Positions 8,264 through 17,251 of a stretch of 64,000 nucleotides of DNA are shown here, one piece after another. The stretch is from an uncultured Acidobacteriota bacterium. GTDB lineage: Bacteria; Acidobacteriota; UBA6911; RPQK01; JAJDTT01. Under the pieces are notes generated by a model. It was not told where the DNA came from. It saw only the letters and a list, made by a program, of their open reading frames with translations, and did no database searches. Numbering within the stretch: the first letter of the stretch is position 1; each line of letters begins with the position of its first letter. Location of the stretch: positions 1 through 64,000 of the forward strand of contig CATOST010000043.1 of NCBI GenBank assembly GCA_951812665.1. Reading direction: 5' to 3'. Both the position numbers and the translations under genes were made by a program.

Positions 8264-9805
8264 ATGAACCGGACCTTGACCTCTCCTATCAGTAGGCGGC
8301 GGATCATCGCAATGCTCTTCCCCATGCTCTGCTGGAACCTCCACTCGGAGGTCCTGGACGTCGGTTCCCGCCTGGAGTTGTTCGTGGAACCGAGCTTGGT
8401 GGAAAAACTCCGCGGCGAGGCCCGGCTCCAGTTGCAACGCCCGCTTCCGCGGGAAGTGGCTCTGGTCACCGATCGTCCCTGGGAAGGGAATGCCTGCTTC
8501 ACCTTCACTATCTTCCAAGACGGAAACCGCTACCGGATGTACTACCGGGGCTGGCACTTCGAGACCGGAAAGACGCTCAAGTTCCCACGCCGGCAGGTGA
8601 CCTGCTATGCCGAAAGCCTGGACGGAATCCACTGGTACCGGCCCCAACTGGGACTGGTCGAGTTCGAGGGGTCGAAGCGGAACAACATCCTGATGGATCG
8701 GCTCCCAAACGGCGACATCATCCGCAACTTCGTCCCCTTCAAGGACGCCAACCCGGCGGCCTCGCCCGATGCGCGCTACAAGGCCCTCTCCTGGAGCCGA
8801 CTCCGGGGCCTTTACGCCTGGAAGTCGGCCGACGGCATCCACTGGGAGCTGATGGCGGACCGGCTGGTCATCACCAAGGGCTACTTCGACTCCCAGAACC
8901 TGGCTTTCTGGGACTCGGTCAGAAACGAGTACCGCGAATACCACCGCGACTTCAGGCCCACTGCGGAGAATCAGCCGAAGACCAAGGGCATCCGGGACGT
9001 CATGACCGGAACCTCCCAGGACTTTCTGACCTGGACCGATCCGGTCTGGCTGAACTACCCCGGCTCCCGGGACGAACATCTTTACACCAACCAGATCACT
9101 CCCTATCACCGGGCCCCTCACATCCTGCTGGGGTTTCCCAACCGCTACCTCGAACGGGGATGGTCCGATTCCATGAGAGCCCTCCCCGGATTGGAGCATC
9201 GCCGGCTGCGAGCCGGCGTCAGCCTGCGTTACGGAACCGGCCTCACCGAGGGCCTGCTGATGGCGAGCCGCGACCGGATCCACTTCCACCGTTGGCCGGA
9301 TGCCTTCATCCGTCCCGGTCTGAGACCGGTGGATAACTGGGTCTACGGGGACAACAATCAGAACTGGGGTCTGGTGGAGACCCGAAGCCACATCGAGGGG
9401 GCGCCCAACGAGATTTCGATGTACGCCACCGAGGGGTACTGGACAGGAGAAAGTCTCAACCTGCGGCGTTACACGCTGAGGTTGGACGGGTTCGTGTCGG
9501 TCTCGGCGCCCATGTCGGGCGGGGAGATCGTCACTCGCCCCATTCGCTTCGAGGGAGACCGCCTGCTGCTGAACTTTTCCAGCTCGGCGGCGGGGAGCCT
9601 TCAGGTGGAGATCCAGGACGCCTCGGGAAATCCCTTGGAGGGCTACAGCTTGGAAGATTCCCCGCCCAACTTCGGAGACGAACTGGAGCGGGAGGTCCGC
9701 TGGAAGAAGGGTCCGGACGTCGGCGAGCTGGCCGAACGAGAGGTGCGGCTTCGCTTCGTCCTGAGGGACGCGGACCTGTTTGCCTTCCGTTTCGCTCCCC
9801 GGTGA
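8264..9805 (+). CDS. Secreted five-bladed beta-propeller protein (glycoside-hydrolase-like)
   Basis: 513 residues. A basic leader with a hydrophobic run (RRRIIAMLFPMLCW) suggests export. The body has repeated propeller motifs (YRMYYRGWH, TCYAESLDGIHWYRP, YAWKSADGIHWEL) like those of GH32/43/130-type propellers. A C-terminal beta-sandwich (GFVSVSAPMSGGEIVTRPI, then LQVEIQDASGNPLEGY) ends the protein. It is a paralogue of the gene at 23593. Such proteins are usually annotated as hypothetical glycosyl hydrolases; the reaction is unknown and I cannot assign catalytic acids. Likely co-transcribed with the SSS transporter 20 bases upstream. The stop lies 10 bases from the convergent stop of the AAC(3)-like gene. 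Confidence 0.75.
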   Translation: MNRTLTSPISRRRIIAMLFPMLCWNLHSEVLDVGSRLELFVEPSLVEKLRGEARLQLQRPLPREVALVTDRPWEGNACFTFTIFQDGNRYRMYYRGWHFETGKTLKFPRRQVTCYAESLDGIHWYRPQLGLVEFEGSKRNNILMDRLPNGDIIRNFVPFKDANPAASPDARYKALSWSRLRGLYAWKSADGIHWELMADRLVITKGYFDSQNLAFWDSVRNEYREYHRDFRPTAENQPKTKGIRDVMTGTSQDFLTWTDPVWLNYPGSRDEHLYTNQITPYHRAPHILLGFPNRYLERGWSDSMRALPGLEHRRLRAGVSLRYGTGLTEGLLMASRDRIHFHRWPDAFIRPGLRPVDNWVYGDNNQNWGLVETRSHIEGAPNEISMYATEGYWTGESLNLRRYTLRLDGFVSVSAPMSGGEIVTRPIRFEGDRLLLNFSSSAAGSLQVEIQDASGNPLEGYSLEDSPPNFGDELEREVRWKKGPDVGELAEREVRLRFVLRDADLFAFRFAPR

Positions 9806-9815
9806 GATATTCGGG

Positions 9816-10958
9816 TCAGTCCCCTGGCTGAGCCAGTTCCCGAGGAAAGCGAAGGTGCCAGGAACATTGGCCGCAGCAGGTCTTTCCCAGACGATCGAAG
9901 ATACCACCGTGGTGGTGCAGCTCCGGATGCCGGTCGTTGGCCCAGCAGAGGGGCCATCGCCGGCCGGCAGCTTCATGGTAGCCGGCGAACGAGGGGCAGT
10001 CTTCCCGCACCAGTTCGTCGTCGCAACCCGCCGAAACCTCGCTCCACTCGGATAGCTCCGCCGGCCCACGGCGCCAGGCTCGAAGCATGGCAGCCCCCTT
10101 GGCCAAGGCGTCGGCGGCCAAGTCGCCGTTCTCAGCATCCGCCGGTCTCAACACGAAGCAATCAGGATCGTCGGCCATGATGGTGCCCATGAATCGGCGA
10201 AAGGCACGAGCCCGTATCAACCCCGAATCGCTCCGGCCCACCTTTCTGGTGGTCATGATCCCCGAGGCCCGGACCACGTCCTGCATGATCCCGGGGTAGT
10301 CATACTGGATTCGCTTGCCGGTGGCGCAGTAGGAGAGATGGCGCGCCTCCGGATGGTAGTAGCCCAAGTAGTCCACTCCCAGAAGATCCTCGTAGTAGTG
10401 CCAGAGCGTGATGGTGTCGACGCCGACTCCCAAGATGACGATGCACCCGTCCCACTCCACCACCTTCTCGAACGGATTTCCCCGTCCGCAGGGCGTGGGA
10501 CACTCCCGCTGTCCCCGCAGGGCCTCTTGGCGCCGCGACCCGTTGGCAATCCAGGAGTGGGTGGGATGGCAGCCCCGGAGACGGCCGGGACGCTCCAGCG
10601 CAGCGTTGGGGATGGCTCCCTCCCGGCTGGCCCACTGGCTGGGACAGAAGGGCTGGGGGCAGACGTCGCGGCAGTCCGGAAGGGCCATGTGCTCGGTCCA
10701 TGCGCCGCCGGTGAAGGCTGGCGTCAGCAACGTCCCCTCCGGTCCCATGGCGTCCAGGAAGGCCTCCACTACCGTCGCCGCACCCCCCTCGACCCATCCC
10801 AGGCTGCTCAGGGAGCTGTGAAGCATGACGCAGTCCCCCCGGCGGACCCCAAGTCGAATGAGATCCCGCGTCAGGCGTTTCCTGGTGATGTTTCGGGGCG
10901 AGGAGGTGGTGTCGGGAGAAGTCTCTGCCACTGGCTGCGAGAATGGCACAGCGTCCAC
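9816..10958 (-). CDS. AAC(3) family N-acetyltransferase
   Basis: 380 residues from a GTG start at 10958. The order of motifs matches the aminoglycoside 3-N-acetyltransferase family: LIRLGVRRGDCVMLHSSLSS, GWVEGGAATVVEAFLDAMGPEGTLLTPAFTG, and the HPTHSWIANG block with the conserved His. The enzyme family uses acetyl-CoA to acetylate an amino group; many chromosomal members in environmental bacteria are not resistance genes and act on unknown amines. Unusual here is a C-terminal extension of about 60 residues rich in Cys and His (ENC/CW/HPELHHH/CCGQCSWH), which could bind a metal. Cytosolic. It stands alone, convergent with the propeller gene and followed upstream by the repeat cluster at 11049-11343. 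Do not read it as proof of aminoglycoside resistance. Confidence 0.8.
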   Translation of the reverse strand: MDAVPFSQPVAETSPDTTSSPRNITRKRLTRDLIRLGVRRGDCVMLHSSLSSLGWVEGGAATVVEAFLDAMGPEGTLLTPAFTGGAWTEHMALPDCRDVCPQPFCPSQWASREGAIPNAALERPGRLRGCHPTHSWIANGSRRQEALRGQRECPTPCGRGNPFEKVVEWDGCIVILGVGVDTITLWHYYEDLLGVDYLGYYHPEARHLSYCATGKRIQYDYPGIMQDVVRASGIMTTRKVGRSDSGLIRARAFRRFMGTIMADDPDCFVLRPADAENGDLAADALAKGAAMLRAWRRGPAELSEWSEVSAGCDDELVREDCPSFAGYHEAAGRRWPLCWANDRHPELHHHGGIFDRLGKTCCGQCSWHLRFPRELAQPGD

Positions 10959-11048
10959 AACCGATCAAGGCGACTCGGAGCTGGAGTTTCCCCATTTTTC
11001 TGGGAGTTCGGGAGAACAGGGGACGCAGGGTTGAACGAGGATCGGGAC

Positions 11049-11202
11049 GTAGGGGCAACCCTTGTGGGTGCCCGCTGTCGCCTCTCACTAAGCGTCCCGC
11101 GGAGAGGGACCAACAAGGTGGTTCCCCCCCGGGTGATGGTCGAAACCTCACCCACCGATCCCAGATCACGCTCGCCCTGGGCGCCCACAAGGGCACCCCT
11201 AC
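11049..11202. repeat. MITE-like inverted-repeat element, unit A
   Basis: A 154-base element bounded by GTAGGGGCAACCCTTGTGGG on the left and its imperfect inverse CCCACAAGGGCACCCCTAC on the right. The last 75 bases are nearly identical to unit B at 11243. It has no coding frame. It lies in the gene-free stretch 10959-11384 between the AAC(3) and PhyH genes, of which these two units make up most. Confidence 0.75.
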
Positions 11203-11242
11203 AATTTCCGCCCCGTCGACGCGCCGTGCTGCTTCTCCGATC

Positions 11243-11343
11243 GTAGGGGCAACCCTTGTGGTTGCCCTCCGCGTGACGGTCGAAATCTCGCCCACCGATG
11301 CCAGATCATGCTCGGCCTGGGCGCCCACAAGGGGCGCCCCTAC
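11243..11343. repeat. MITE-like inverted-repeat element, unit B
   Basis: A 101-base sibling of unit A with the same ends (GTAGGGGCAACCC...GGGCGCCCCTAC) and the same inner block (GACGGTCGAAATCTCGCCCA, then CCAGATCATGCTCG). It is shorter than unit A because about 50 bases of the left interior are missing. Single-arm relatives occur at 19392 and 54890. Confidence 0.75.
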
Positions 11344-11384
11344 AGTGGCACCCACCCGGCGGTCACGCCGATAGTATCTACCGA

Positions 11385-12137
11385 TCAGTCATCCTGTCCG
11401 ATAGAGGTGTTGATCCGGCCCAGATGTTTCTGGTAGCGGGCGTGGGCCTCCCGGTCCCGCCGGGCTCTGGAAGAGTGGTAGGCGAAGCCGAGGTTGCGCC
11501 TGTGATCAGCGGTGCGGTTTGGTCCGGTACGATGGATCACATTCACATGGTGGACCGAGAGATCCCCGGGCTTCAGGGCGAGTGACACTTCAGGGTAGCG
11601 GGTGAGGTCCGGCTTCTCCACGAGCCCCAGACTTGCGCCGGTGACGCCCGAAGGCTGGTGCGGCAGGATCGGAGCTTGGTGCGAGCCCTTCAGGCAGACG
11701 ATGGTCCCGTTCCGGTCATCGGCCTCATCCAGGGCCAACGTGACGGCGACGGCCTCCGCCGGGTTCCAGAACTGGTAGGCGTTGTCCTGATGATAGGGGA
11801 ACTGGTATGTGGCGTAGGGGGCCTTGTCGATCAGCATCACGCCATCCGCCTCCGCCGCGGCGCCGGGATAGAGCGCTTCTACAAGGCCGATCAGACGAGG
11901 ATCCCGCATCAAGCTCGCAAAATAGTCGGAGCGTTGGTTGATCCTGAAAACGCAACGCACCGCACCACTGCCGCCATCCTCATAGTAGGCTTCGCCCGGT
12001 TCCAGATCGGAAAGGGCCTCCTGCAGATAAAGGCGGAGTTGTCGATCCACCACAACGAGTTCCTCTGCTGAGACGAACCCGGAAACCACCCCGAATCCAT
12101 TCTCGTGGTATTCGCGGGCAATCGCTTTGTAGTCCAT
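11385..12137 (-). CDS. Phytanoyl-CoA dioxygenase (PhyH) family protein
   Basis: 250 residues, ATG at 12137 with GGGAGG seven bases upstream. This is an Fe(II)/2-oxoglutarate-dependent oxygenase fold. YHQDNAYQ gives the metal-binding HxD pair, HHVNVIHRTGPN gives the distal His, and an Arg-rich segment (NRTADHRRNLGFAY) follows for 2-oxoglutarate. Length is typical of bacterial PhyH proteins, which hydroxylate diverse small molecules; the substrate is not predictable. About 110 bases downstream of the Gfo/Idh gene on the same strand, so possibly co-transcribed in a small catabolic unit. Confidence 0.88.
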   Translation of the reverse strand: MDYKAIAREYHENGFGVVSGFVSAEELVVVDRQLRLYLQEALSDLEPGEAYYEDGGSGAVRCVFRINQRSDYFASLMRDPRLIGLVEALYPGAAAEADGVMLIDKAPYATYQFPYHQDNAYQFWNPAEAVAVTLALDEADDRNGTIVCLKGSHQAPILPHQPSGVTGASLGLVEKPDLTRYPEVSLALKPGDLSVHHVNVIHRTGPNRTADHRRNLGFAYHSSRARRDREAHARYQKHLGRINTSIGQDD

Positions 12138-12247
12138 GCTGTGTTCCTCCCGGAACTCCGTCAGACGAGGCTCGGCTCGCCCTTCACGACCCGGGGCCGT
12201 GTGTCAGCTCTTAGCGACGCTATCGCTGAAAGCCTGATCTTTGCACC

Positions 12248-13546
12248 TCAACCGGGTACGGCCCAGTGACCGGCCCGGTAGCGGCGGGCCAGCAGCGTAT
12301 TGGCCTCGTCGTCTCCCACGATCTGCTCCCGATCCGGGTCGAACCGGATGCTTCGATTCGTCCGGGCCACGATGTTCCCCAGATGGGGGAGAGTGGAAGA
12401 GAGATGGCCCACTTCGATGTCGGCCACCGGGCGACCCCCGGATCGAATGGCGTCCAGGAAGTCCTTCTGATGGACACCCCTGGTGAGTTCGTACCGTTCT
12501 TCCTGGCGGATCAGTTCGTTCTCCTTGCCGTAGACCCGGATTCCCTGCCCTCCCAGCGTCATCATTCCTTCGGTGCCGTAGAAATAGAGGCTGTTGTCCT
12601 GAGCGTCGTGGCGATAGGGCGACCAGATGCGCTGTTCGTAGACCAGCAGGCGCTCCCGCGAGTCGCCGGCGCCTCCGGGATAGACGAACGTCACCGTGTA
12701 CGTATCGGGGAATTCCTGGTCGTCGTCGAAGTAGAGCTTGGACCCGTAGCCGGTGGCCAGACTGGGGTGGGTCTCGACCCCCAGGCCCCAGCGGGCGAGG
12801 TCGATGCCATGGACGCCGTCGTTACCGATGTCCCCGGTGCCGAAATTGTAGAACCAGTGCCAGTGGTAGTGGACATAGTTGGCCTGGTATTCGGCCCATT
12901 CGGCGGGGCCGACCCAAAGCTCGTAATCCAGGTGCTCTGGGGGACGGGACGGTTTTTCGTGCCCGATGTTGCGCCGTTTCTGGCTGTTCACGTGCTTGGC
13001 CACCAGGACTTCGCCGATCACTCCTTCCCGGAGCATCCCGATGGCCCGGATCACGCCGGAGCTGGACCGGCTCTGGGTGCCGTGCTGCATCACCCGGCCG
13101 TGACGGCGGGCGGCCTCGATCATCTGGCGCCCCTCGCGGACGTTGTGGGAGCAGGGCTTCTCGACGTAGACGTGCATGCCGGCTTGGCAGGCCAGGATGG
13201 CAGCCGGAGCGTGCCAGTGATCGCAGGTGGCGATGACCACCGCATCCACCTCCGGATCGTCCAGAATGTAGCGGAGGTCCGCGACCCCTTGACCGGCGCC
13301 GGTCTGCTCCAAGGCCTGGGCCACGCGTTGGGAGTCCGGGTCGCAGACATGGGTCACCCGGCAACCTTCCAGGGCGGCGAAGTTCTCGCCGAGCCGGCGC
13401 CCCCGGCCGCCGCAACCGATGACCCCCACGTGGAGGCGGTCGTTGGCGCCCAGAACGCTGCCCACCGCGGGAGTCAACCCGACGGCAGCCGCCGTTAGAC
13501 CCAGACCCGATTCCTTCAAGAAAGCTCGACGATTCGAAGCGGACAT
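12248..13546 (-). CDS. Tat-exported Gfo/Idh/MocA family oxidoreductase
   Basis: 432 residues with ATG at 13546 and a strong GGAGGTGA site. The leader NRRAFLKESGLGLTAAAVGL is a twin-arginine signal. The dinucleotide-binding fold starts at about residue 38 (VGVIGCGGRGRR) and the family EKP motif follows (VEKPCSHNV, with the catalytic-region Lys). The C-terminal alpha/beta domain includes GTGDIGNDGVHGIDLARWGL. Exported Gfo/Idh proteins carry NAD(P) and oxidise sugars, inositols or related substrates; many copies occur in Acidobacteriota and Planctomycetota. The AhpD-like gene at 13677 is divergent from it, with the promoters sharing 13547-13676. Confidence 0.9.
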   Translation of the reverse strand: MSASNRRAFLKESGLGLTAAAVGLTPAVGSVLGANDRLHVGVIGCGGRGRRLGENFAALEGCRVTHVCDPDSQRVAQALEQTGAGQGVADLRYILDDPEVDAVVIATCDHWHAPAAILACQAGMHVYVEKPCSHNVREGRQMIEAARRHGRVMQHGTQSRSSSGVIRAIGMLREGVIGEVLVAKHVNSQKRRNIGHEKPSRPPEHLDYELWVGPAEWAEYQANYVHYHWHWFYNFGTGDIGNDGVHGIDLARWGLGVETHPSLATGYGSKLYFDDDQEFPDTYTVTFVYPGGAGDSRERLLVYEQRIWSPYRHDAQDNSLYFYGTEGMMTLGGQGIRVYGKENELIRQEERYELTRGVHQKDFLDAIRSGGRPVADIEVGHLSSTLPHLGNIVARTNRSIRFDPDREQIVGDDEANTLLARRYRAGHWAVPG

Positions 13547-13676
13547 CTGTTCACCTCCTCGGATGTGCGGCCCGGAAAAAGCACTGTACCGTCACCTTAT
13601 ATGAATGCTAGATGCGAAACTGAGAGAATTCCAGTAGTTCGGTCCTGATGATGGGACCCTTCGATGGGAGGCGCGT

Positions 13677-14225
13677 ATGCGAGTGAGTGTCGATTCCCAG
13701 CGAGTCAGGCAGGTCTTTCGGGAAATGAGCGGTTCATCCGCGTTCGAAGAGAGCCGGGCTCTTGCCGAGGCGGGGCGGGTGCCGGTCGAGATGCTCCAGG
13801 CCATGTCGTTGCGGCCCGAGATTCTGAGAGCTTTTGGAGAAACCGGAGAAGGAGTTTACCCCGGCGGGATTCTGGAGCGGGCGCTCAAAGAGAAGGTGAT
13901 CCTGAAAGCTTCGCTTCTCAACGAATGCCAGTTCTGCACCAACTCCCACCAGGCCATCATGCGAATGATCGGCATTCCGGAACCGCAGATCGAGGACTTG
14001 GATGCACCAGAGCATCTGACCCGCAGGGAGGCACTGGCGCTGGGCTATACGACCCGTGCGATCCGCGATGCGAACGGTATCGAGGAGGCCTTCTTCGATC
14101 GGCTCCGGCAGGAATTCTCGGACGAGGAGATCGTCGAGCTGACCTTTCTGATCGGCCTGATCCAGCTACTGAACCTGTTCAACAACGCCCTTCAAGTCAC
14201 CTATAGCAGCGATTACGAGGGATGA
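13677..14225 (+). CDS. Carboxymuconolactone decarboxylase / AhpD-like protein
   Basis: 182 residues; ATG at 13677 with GGGAGG five bases ahead. The all-helical CMD/AhpD fold is shown by the redox motif NECQFCTNSHQ (CxxC followed by His three residues later), preceded by a helix beginning LKEKVILKAS. AhpD-like proteins relay electrons to peroxiredoxins or act as alkylhydroperoxidases; some CMD proteins are decarboxylases. The CxxCxxxH arrangement favours the peroxidase-like group. Divergent from the Gfo/Idh gene, followed after 32 bases by the convergent unknown gene at 14258. Confidence 0.88.
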   Translation: MRVSVDSQRVRQVFREMSGSSAFEESRALAEAGRVPVEMLQAMSLRPEILRAFGETGEGVYPGGILERALKEKVILKASLLNECQFCTNSHQAIMRMIGIPEPQIEDLDAPEHLTRREALALGYTTRAIRDANGIEEAFFDRLRQEFSDEEIVELTFLIGLIQLLNLFNNALQVTYSSDYEG

Positions 14226-14257
14226 GGCGCCAAGCTGGCCGAGACAGCATGTCTCGT

Positions 14258-15136
14258 TCAGGGTTCCAAGCCTTCTACCACAAGGGGCAGAATTCCTTCC
14301 TTCGACTTGTAAGCGTCTGAAAGCACTTCTCGGAGCTTTTCATTGGAAGCAAGCAGTGCCCACACTGCCCCTTGAGCACGGTTGAGTTTCATCTCCTTGT
14401 CCGTGGACAGTTGAAGGCCTCTGACTCGGCCCAGGATCGATTTGAACTCGTCCAGCATGCCGTACTGTCGAGATCCTAACTCGTTGAAGATAGCTTCGTA
14501 GCAGAACGCTTCCAACATCAAATCCCGCTCGCCCTCGAAGTCCTTCAGACCGTGTATTCCGGCACATATCGACGCTTTGATCCGCCCGTTGTCCGTAATC
14601 TCGTTCGGGAAAAAGAACCGTACGGCGATTCCGGTCAAATGGTCGGCGGATATCGTCTGTCTGGCTGCGTCCGTATGGCCGGCCAGTTCTATTCCTCGGC
14701 TATTGAGGTGCCTGCTGACTAGAGTAAGCAGCAAACGATTAAAACTGTGATCCTCAACCAACGTGCGATGATAATATTCTGCGAGCGCAGCAGGGCTGTC
14801 TCTCATTTCCTGTAGCTTCCCGAAGTCTTCGTCCACCCTATTTACTTGCAGGTAATGAATCAGCCAATAGTTTTCTTCGACAAAATCATGAAGGAAGTGC
14901 TCAGGGGGCAATTTGTTGGTTTCCGTATTCATGTACGGTCCGATTTCTGGGTGTTCCCCGACCTTTTTCTGGAAAATCTTTTTGTATTCCTGTTTCACTT
15001 CATCGACAGTGTACTTCGTTCCGATCAGTCCCAAGAATGCGGATAACAAAATCAGACTGTCCCAACATTCGGAGATCCATTTCAGACATTTCGCTCCCGA
15101 CACGTTCAATCTCCTTCCGCACCCTTTCGACCTCAC
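14258..15136 (-). CDS. Hypothetical protein, unknown family
   Basis: Up to 292 residues; I do not recognise it. The open frame reaches a GTG at 15136 with AGGAG about eight bases upstream. That start overlaps the 3' end of the M56 gene by 137 bases. A shorter GTG start at 14998, just after the M56 stop, avoids the overlap. The overlapped part contains a possible membrane segment (WDSLILLSAFLGLIG), which argues for the long form. The rest is soluble, mixed charged and helical, with no known motif visible. GC content is lower than the flanks, suggesting transferred DNA. Third gene after blaI and M56 on the same strand, so possibly a target or accessory of that regulatory pair. Confidence 0.6.
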   Translation of the reverse strand: MRSKGCGRRLNVSGAKCLKWISECWDSLILLSAFLGLIGTKYTVDEVKQEYKKIFQKKVGEHPEIGPYMNTETNKLPPEHFLHDFVEENYWLIHYLQVNRVDEDFGKLQEMRDSPAALAEYYHRTLVEDHSFNRLLLTLVSRHLNSRGIELAGHTDAARQTISADHLTGIAVRFFFPNEITDNGRIKASICAGIHGLKDFEGERDLMLEAFCYEAIFNELGSRQYGMLDEFKSILGRVRGLQLSTDKEMKLNRAQGAVWALLASNEKLREVLSDAYKSKEGILPLVVEGLEP

Positions 15137-16883
15137 GCTGGATCTCCTGACTTAACCTCGTTAGATCGAACCCGGTCACCTCGCTGACAACATGCTCAAT
15201 TTCCTTCTGCAATCTCTCGCTCTGGCGTACCATCTCACCAATCACATCGTCGGCCCTGTGGGAACCGATTTGTTCGGGCGGGAAGCGAACGACAACGGAC
15301 GTTCTCACTGGAACGAGTACACCATCCAAAGCAAAAGGTTCGTAACGCCACTGCATGACGGTTTTCATGGCCGCCGAGTTCAAAGCGGGTTCGCCTGTTT
15401 CGCCGCGCGCGATCTCCATCTGCTGAACTTCTCCCTTCTTTCTAATCACTACGGACAATATGACCAGACCAATTGGTCGAGCCGCAGCCAACTGTGGAGG
15501 GTACTCAGGGTCAACCCGGTGGATCAGCCTCATTTCCATGACATTGTCGCCCACATGTACGGGCTCGTCTGCGGCTGTTTCCGTTTGCGGTACGTGAACG
15601 AATACGGTGGTTGTCACCGAAATGGGTATCCCATTGAGTTCATACGGTTCATAACGCCACTGCCTGACCGCTTCCACAACCGCAGAATCCACGGCGGGAC
15701 CGTCTTTGGCGCCTCGCAAAACGTCCACCTGCCGAACTTCTCCGTTCTTCCGGATCACCGCTGACAAAATGACGAGACCCACCCGTCGAACCGCAGCCAG
15801 ATGCGCCGGGTACTCAGGATCGACCCGGTGGACCAGCTTGCCTTTCATGACGTTGCTTCCTACCCGAATCGGTTCCTGAGCCGCAGGTTCCGCCTGCGGA
15901 AATCGTGCCGACGGAGGGACCGTCAGGGGAAGTGCGGACAAACTCCACCATCCGGTCGCCACCAGCAGCACACAACTGACTGTCAACGAGACGATGGTTC
16001 TCTTCTTGGACATCGTTACCTCCCTGAGCTGCAGCAATAGCCGTACGCGACGGCTGAGCTGACACTCCTTCAGGAACAACGGAGCAGGCAGAGAGGAGGC
16101 GGAATTATCCTGCCTTGCGATCTCCACCAAAGATTGAAGATAGGTCTTCCTGGAGCCCAAAACTGCGATAGCCTGCCGGTCCACTACCTGCTCCCGCGTC
16201 AACTGAATGCGGCGCATCAGCCAGTGGAAAGGCGGGTGAAACCAGAATAGGCTCTTCACCAACTCGTCCGCCGTGTTCCACACCCAGTCTCTTCTCTTCA
16301 CATGCAGCAACTCATGGCAGACCACCGCTCTTTGCATCTCCTTCCCCCATTGGCTGAACGACTCGGGGAGGATAATCACCGGCCGCAACCAGCCGAAGCT
16401 GACGGGCCCGGCGACCTCGGGCGAGACACAATAGCGCGCGGAGACGCCCAACTCTGCCTCAAGCAGCTGAAGATGCGGAGGCAGCGATAGGCGTCTGGTT
16501 CTACCTTCAATGCGATGGAGCCGGTAGAAACCGACTCCCAGCCAGATCAGACGGAGCAGGAGGCCGGTGACCAGAAGCCCGGCAAGCCACGGATACACAT
16601 TGACAACTGACCGGGGCTCTACCGTTGGCAAGGAAGAAGGAGGAATAACGGGATGCTCGATCAAGGACAACGGTAGGAGCGGTACGGAACTGGGCAAGGG
16701 GGCCGGCACACCAAGTTGAAAAACCAGGATCAGGCACCCCGCCAGCAGCAACCGCCAATAGACATACAAACCACCGGGGTCGCGCAGACTAAATATCCAG
16801 GCGAGAAGTCCACCCACCAGAATCAGGATTCCGGTCTGGAGGCTGTAGAACCAGAGATTGGAGAGCCACAATTCCAGGCTCAT
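15000..16883 (-). CDS. M56 (BlaR1/MecR1-like) membrane peptidase with two TonB_C domains
   Basis: 627 residues from ATG at 16883, which overlaps the blaI stop by four bases. Three or four membrane helices occupy residues 1-120 and the zinc-protease motif HELLH is at 190-194 (M56 family). A further membrane helix (about 297-315) leads to the periplasm. Instead of a beta-lactam sensor the C-terminal part has two tandem TonB C-terminal domains (about 350-430 and 452-535), each with VDPEYP, VILS.VIRK.GEV and QWRYEP. A charged coiled coil rich in Glu/Arg ends the protein. In the known BlaR1 scheme the protease responds to an external signal and leads to cleavage of BlaI. The TonB_C domains suggest sensing of envelope or peptide partners, but that is inference. 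Confidence 0.88.
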   Translation of the reverse strand: MSLELWLSNLWFYSLQTGILILVGGLLAWIFSLRDPGGLYVYWRLLLAGCLILVFQLGVPAPLPSSVPLLPLSLIEHPVIPPSSLPTVEPRSVVNVYPWLAGLLVTGLLLRLIWLGVGFYRLHRIEGRTRRLSLPPHLQLLEAELGVSARYCVSPEVAGPVSFGWLRPVIILPESFSQWGKEMQRAVVCHELLHVKRRDWVWNTADELVKSLFWFHPPFHWLMRRIQLTREQVVDRQAIAVLGSRKTYLQSLVEIARQDNSASSLPAPLFLKECQLSRRVRLLLQLREVTMSKKRTIVSLTVSCVLLVATGWWSLSALPLTVPPSARFPQAEPAAQEPIRVGSNVMKGKLVHRVDPEYPAHLAAVRRVGLVILSAVIRKNGEVRQVDVLRGAKDGPAVDSAVVEAVRQWRYEPYELNGIPISVTTTVFVHVPQTETAADEPVHVGDNVMEMRLIHRVDPEYPPQLAAARPIGLVILSVVIRKKGEVQQMEIARGETGEPALNSAAMKTVMQWRYEPFALDGVLVPVRTSVVVRFPPEQIGSHRADDVIGEMVRQSERLQKEIEHVVSEVTGFDLTRLSQEIQREVERVRKEIERVGSEMSEMDLRMLGQSDFVIRILGTDRNEVHCR

Positions 16884-17251
16884 CCCTCTTCCTCGATCAG
16901 CTCTTCCAGTTCCCGAAGCTTGTCCTTGGAGATGTCGTGCCGTTGGACCAGATGCAGCATCAGCGCCTCGCTGGACCCTCCGAATACCCGCTCCACAAGA
17001 TCGGTCACCACCTCCCGGATCACTTCTTCCCGGGGACGGGTGGGCTGGTAGATGTGGGCCCTGCCCTCCTTCCACTTCCGGAGAAATCCCTTCCGATCCA
17101 GGTTCTGCATGGTGCCCATGACAGACGTGTACGCGATCCGGCGCCGCAGGCGCAGTTCCTCGTAGACGTCCCGAACGGTGACCTCGTCCCCACCCAGACG
17201 CCAGATCAGTTTCATGATTTCCAATTCCTGACGACTTAAGGATTTTGACAT
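16880..17251 (-). CDS. BlaI/MecI/CopY family transcriptional repressor
   Basis: About 123 residues from ATG at 17251; another in-frame ATG lies seven codons upstream at 17272. Family hallmarks are the N-terminal winged helix with LSRQELEIMKLIWRLG, VTVRDVYEELRLRRRIAYTSV and GFLRKWKEGRAHIYQP, then a helical dimerisation tail ending LEELIEEEG. The repressor binds DNA as a dimer and is inactivated by proteolysis after its M56 partner senses a signal. The stop overlaps the M56 start (ATGA), so the pair is translationally coupled. A candidate operator overlaps the start codon (17247-17270), suggesting autoregulation. Confidence 0.88.
   Translation of the reverse strand: MSKSLSRQELEIMKLIWRLGGDEVTVRDVYEELRLRRRIAYTSVMGTMQNLDRKGFLRKWKEGRAHIYQPTRPREEVIREVVTDLVERVFGGSSEALMLHLVQRHDISKDKLRELEELIEEEG

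Noticed and set aside
9816..10958. Clinical aminoglycoside resistance gene
   Set aside because: Only family-level similarity, no mobile context, and environmental AAC(3)-like proteins often have other substrates.
11049..11343. Repeated blocks considered as a CRISPR array
   Set aside because: Only two units of unequal length with inverted ends, no regular spacers and no cas genes nearby.
14998..15136. Stem-loop or regulatory RNA in the M56/unknown gene overlap
   Set aside because: No strong fold or conserved motif seen by eye; the overlap is more simply explained by an uncertain start codon.
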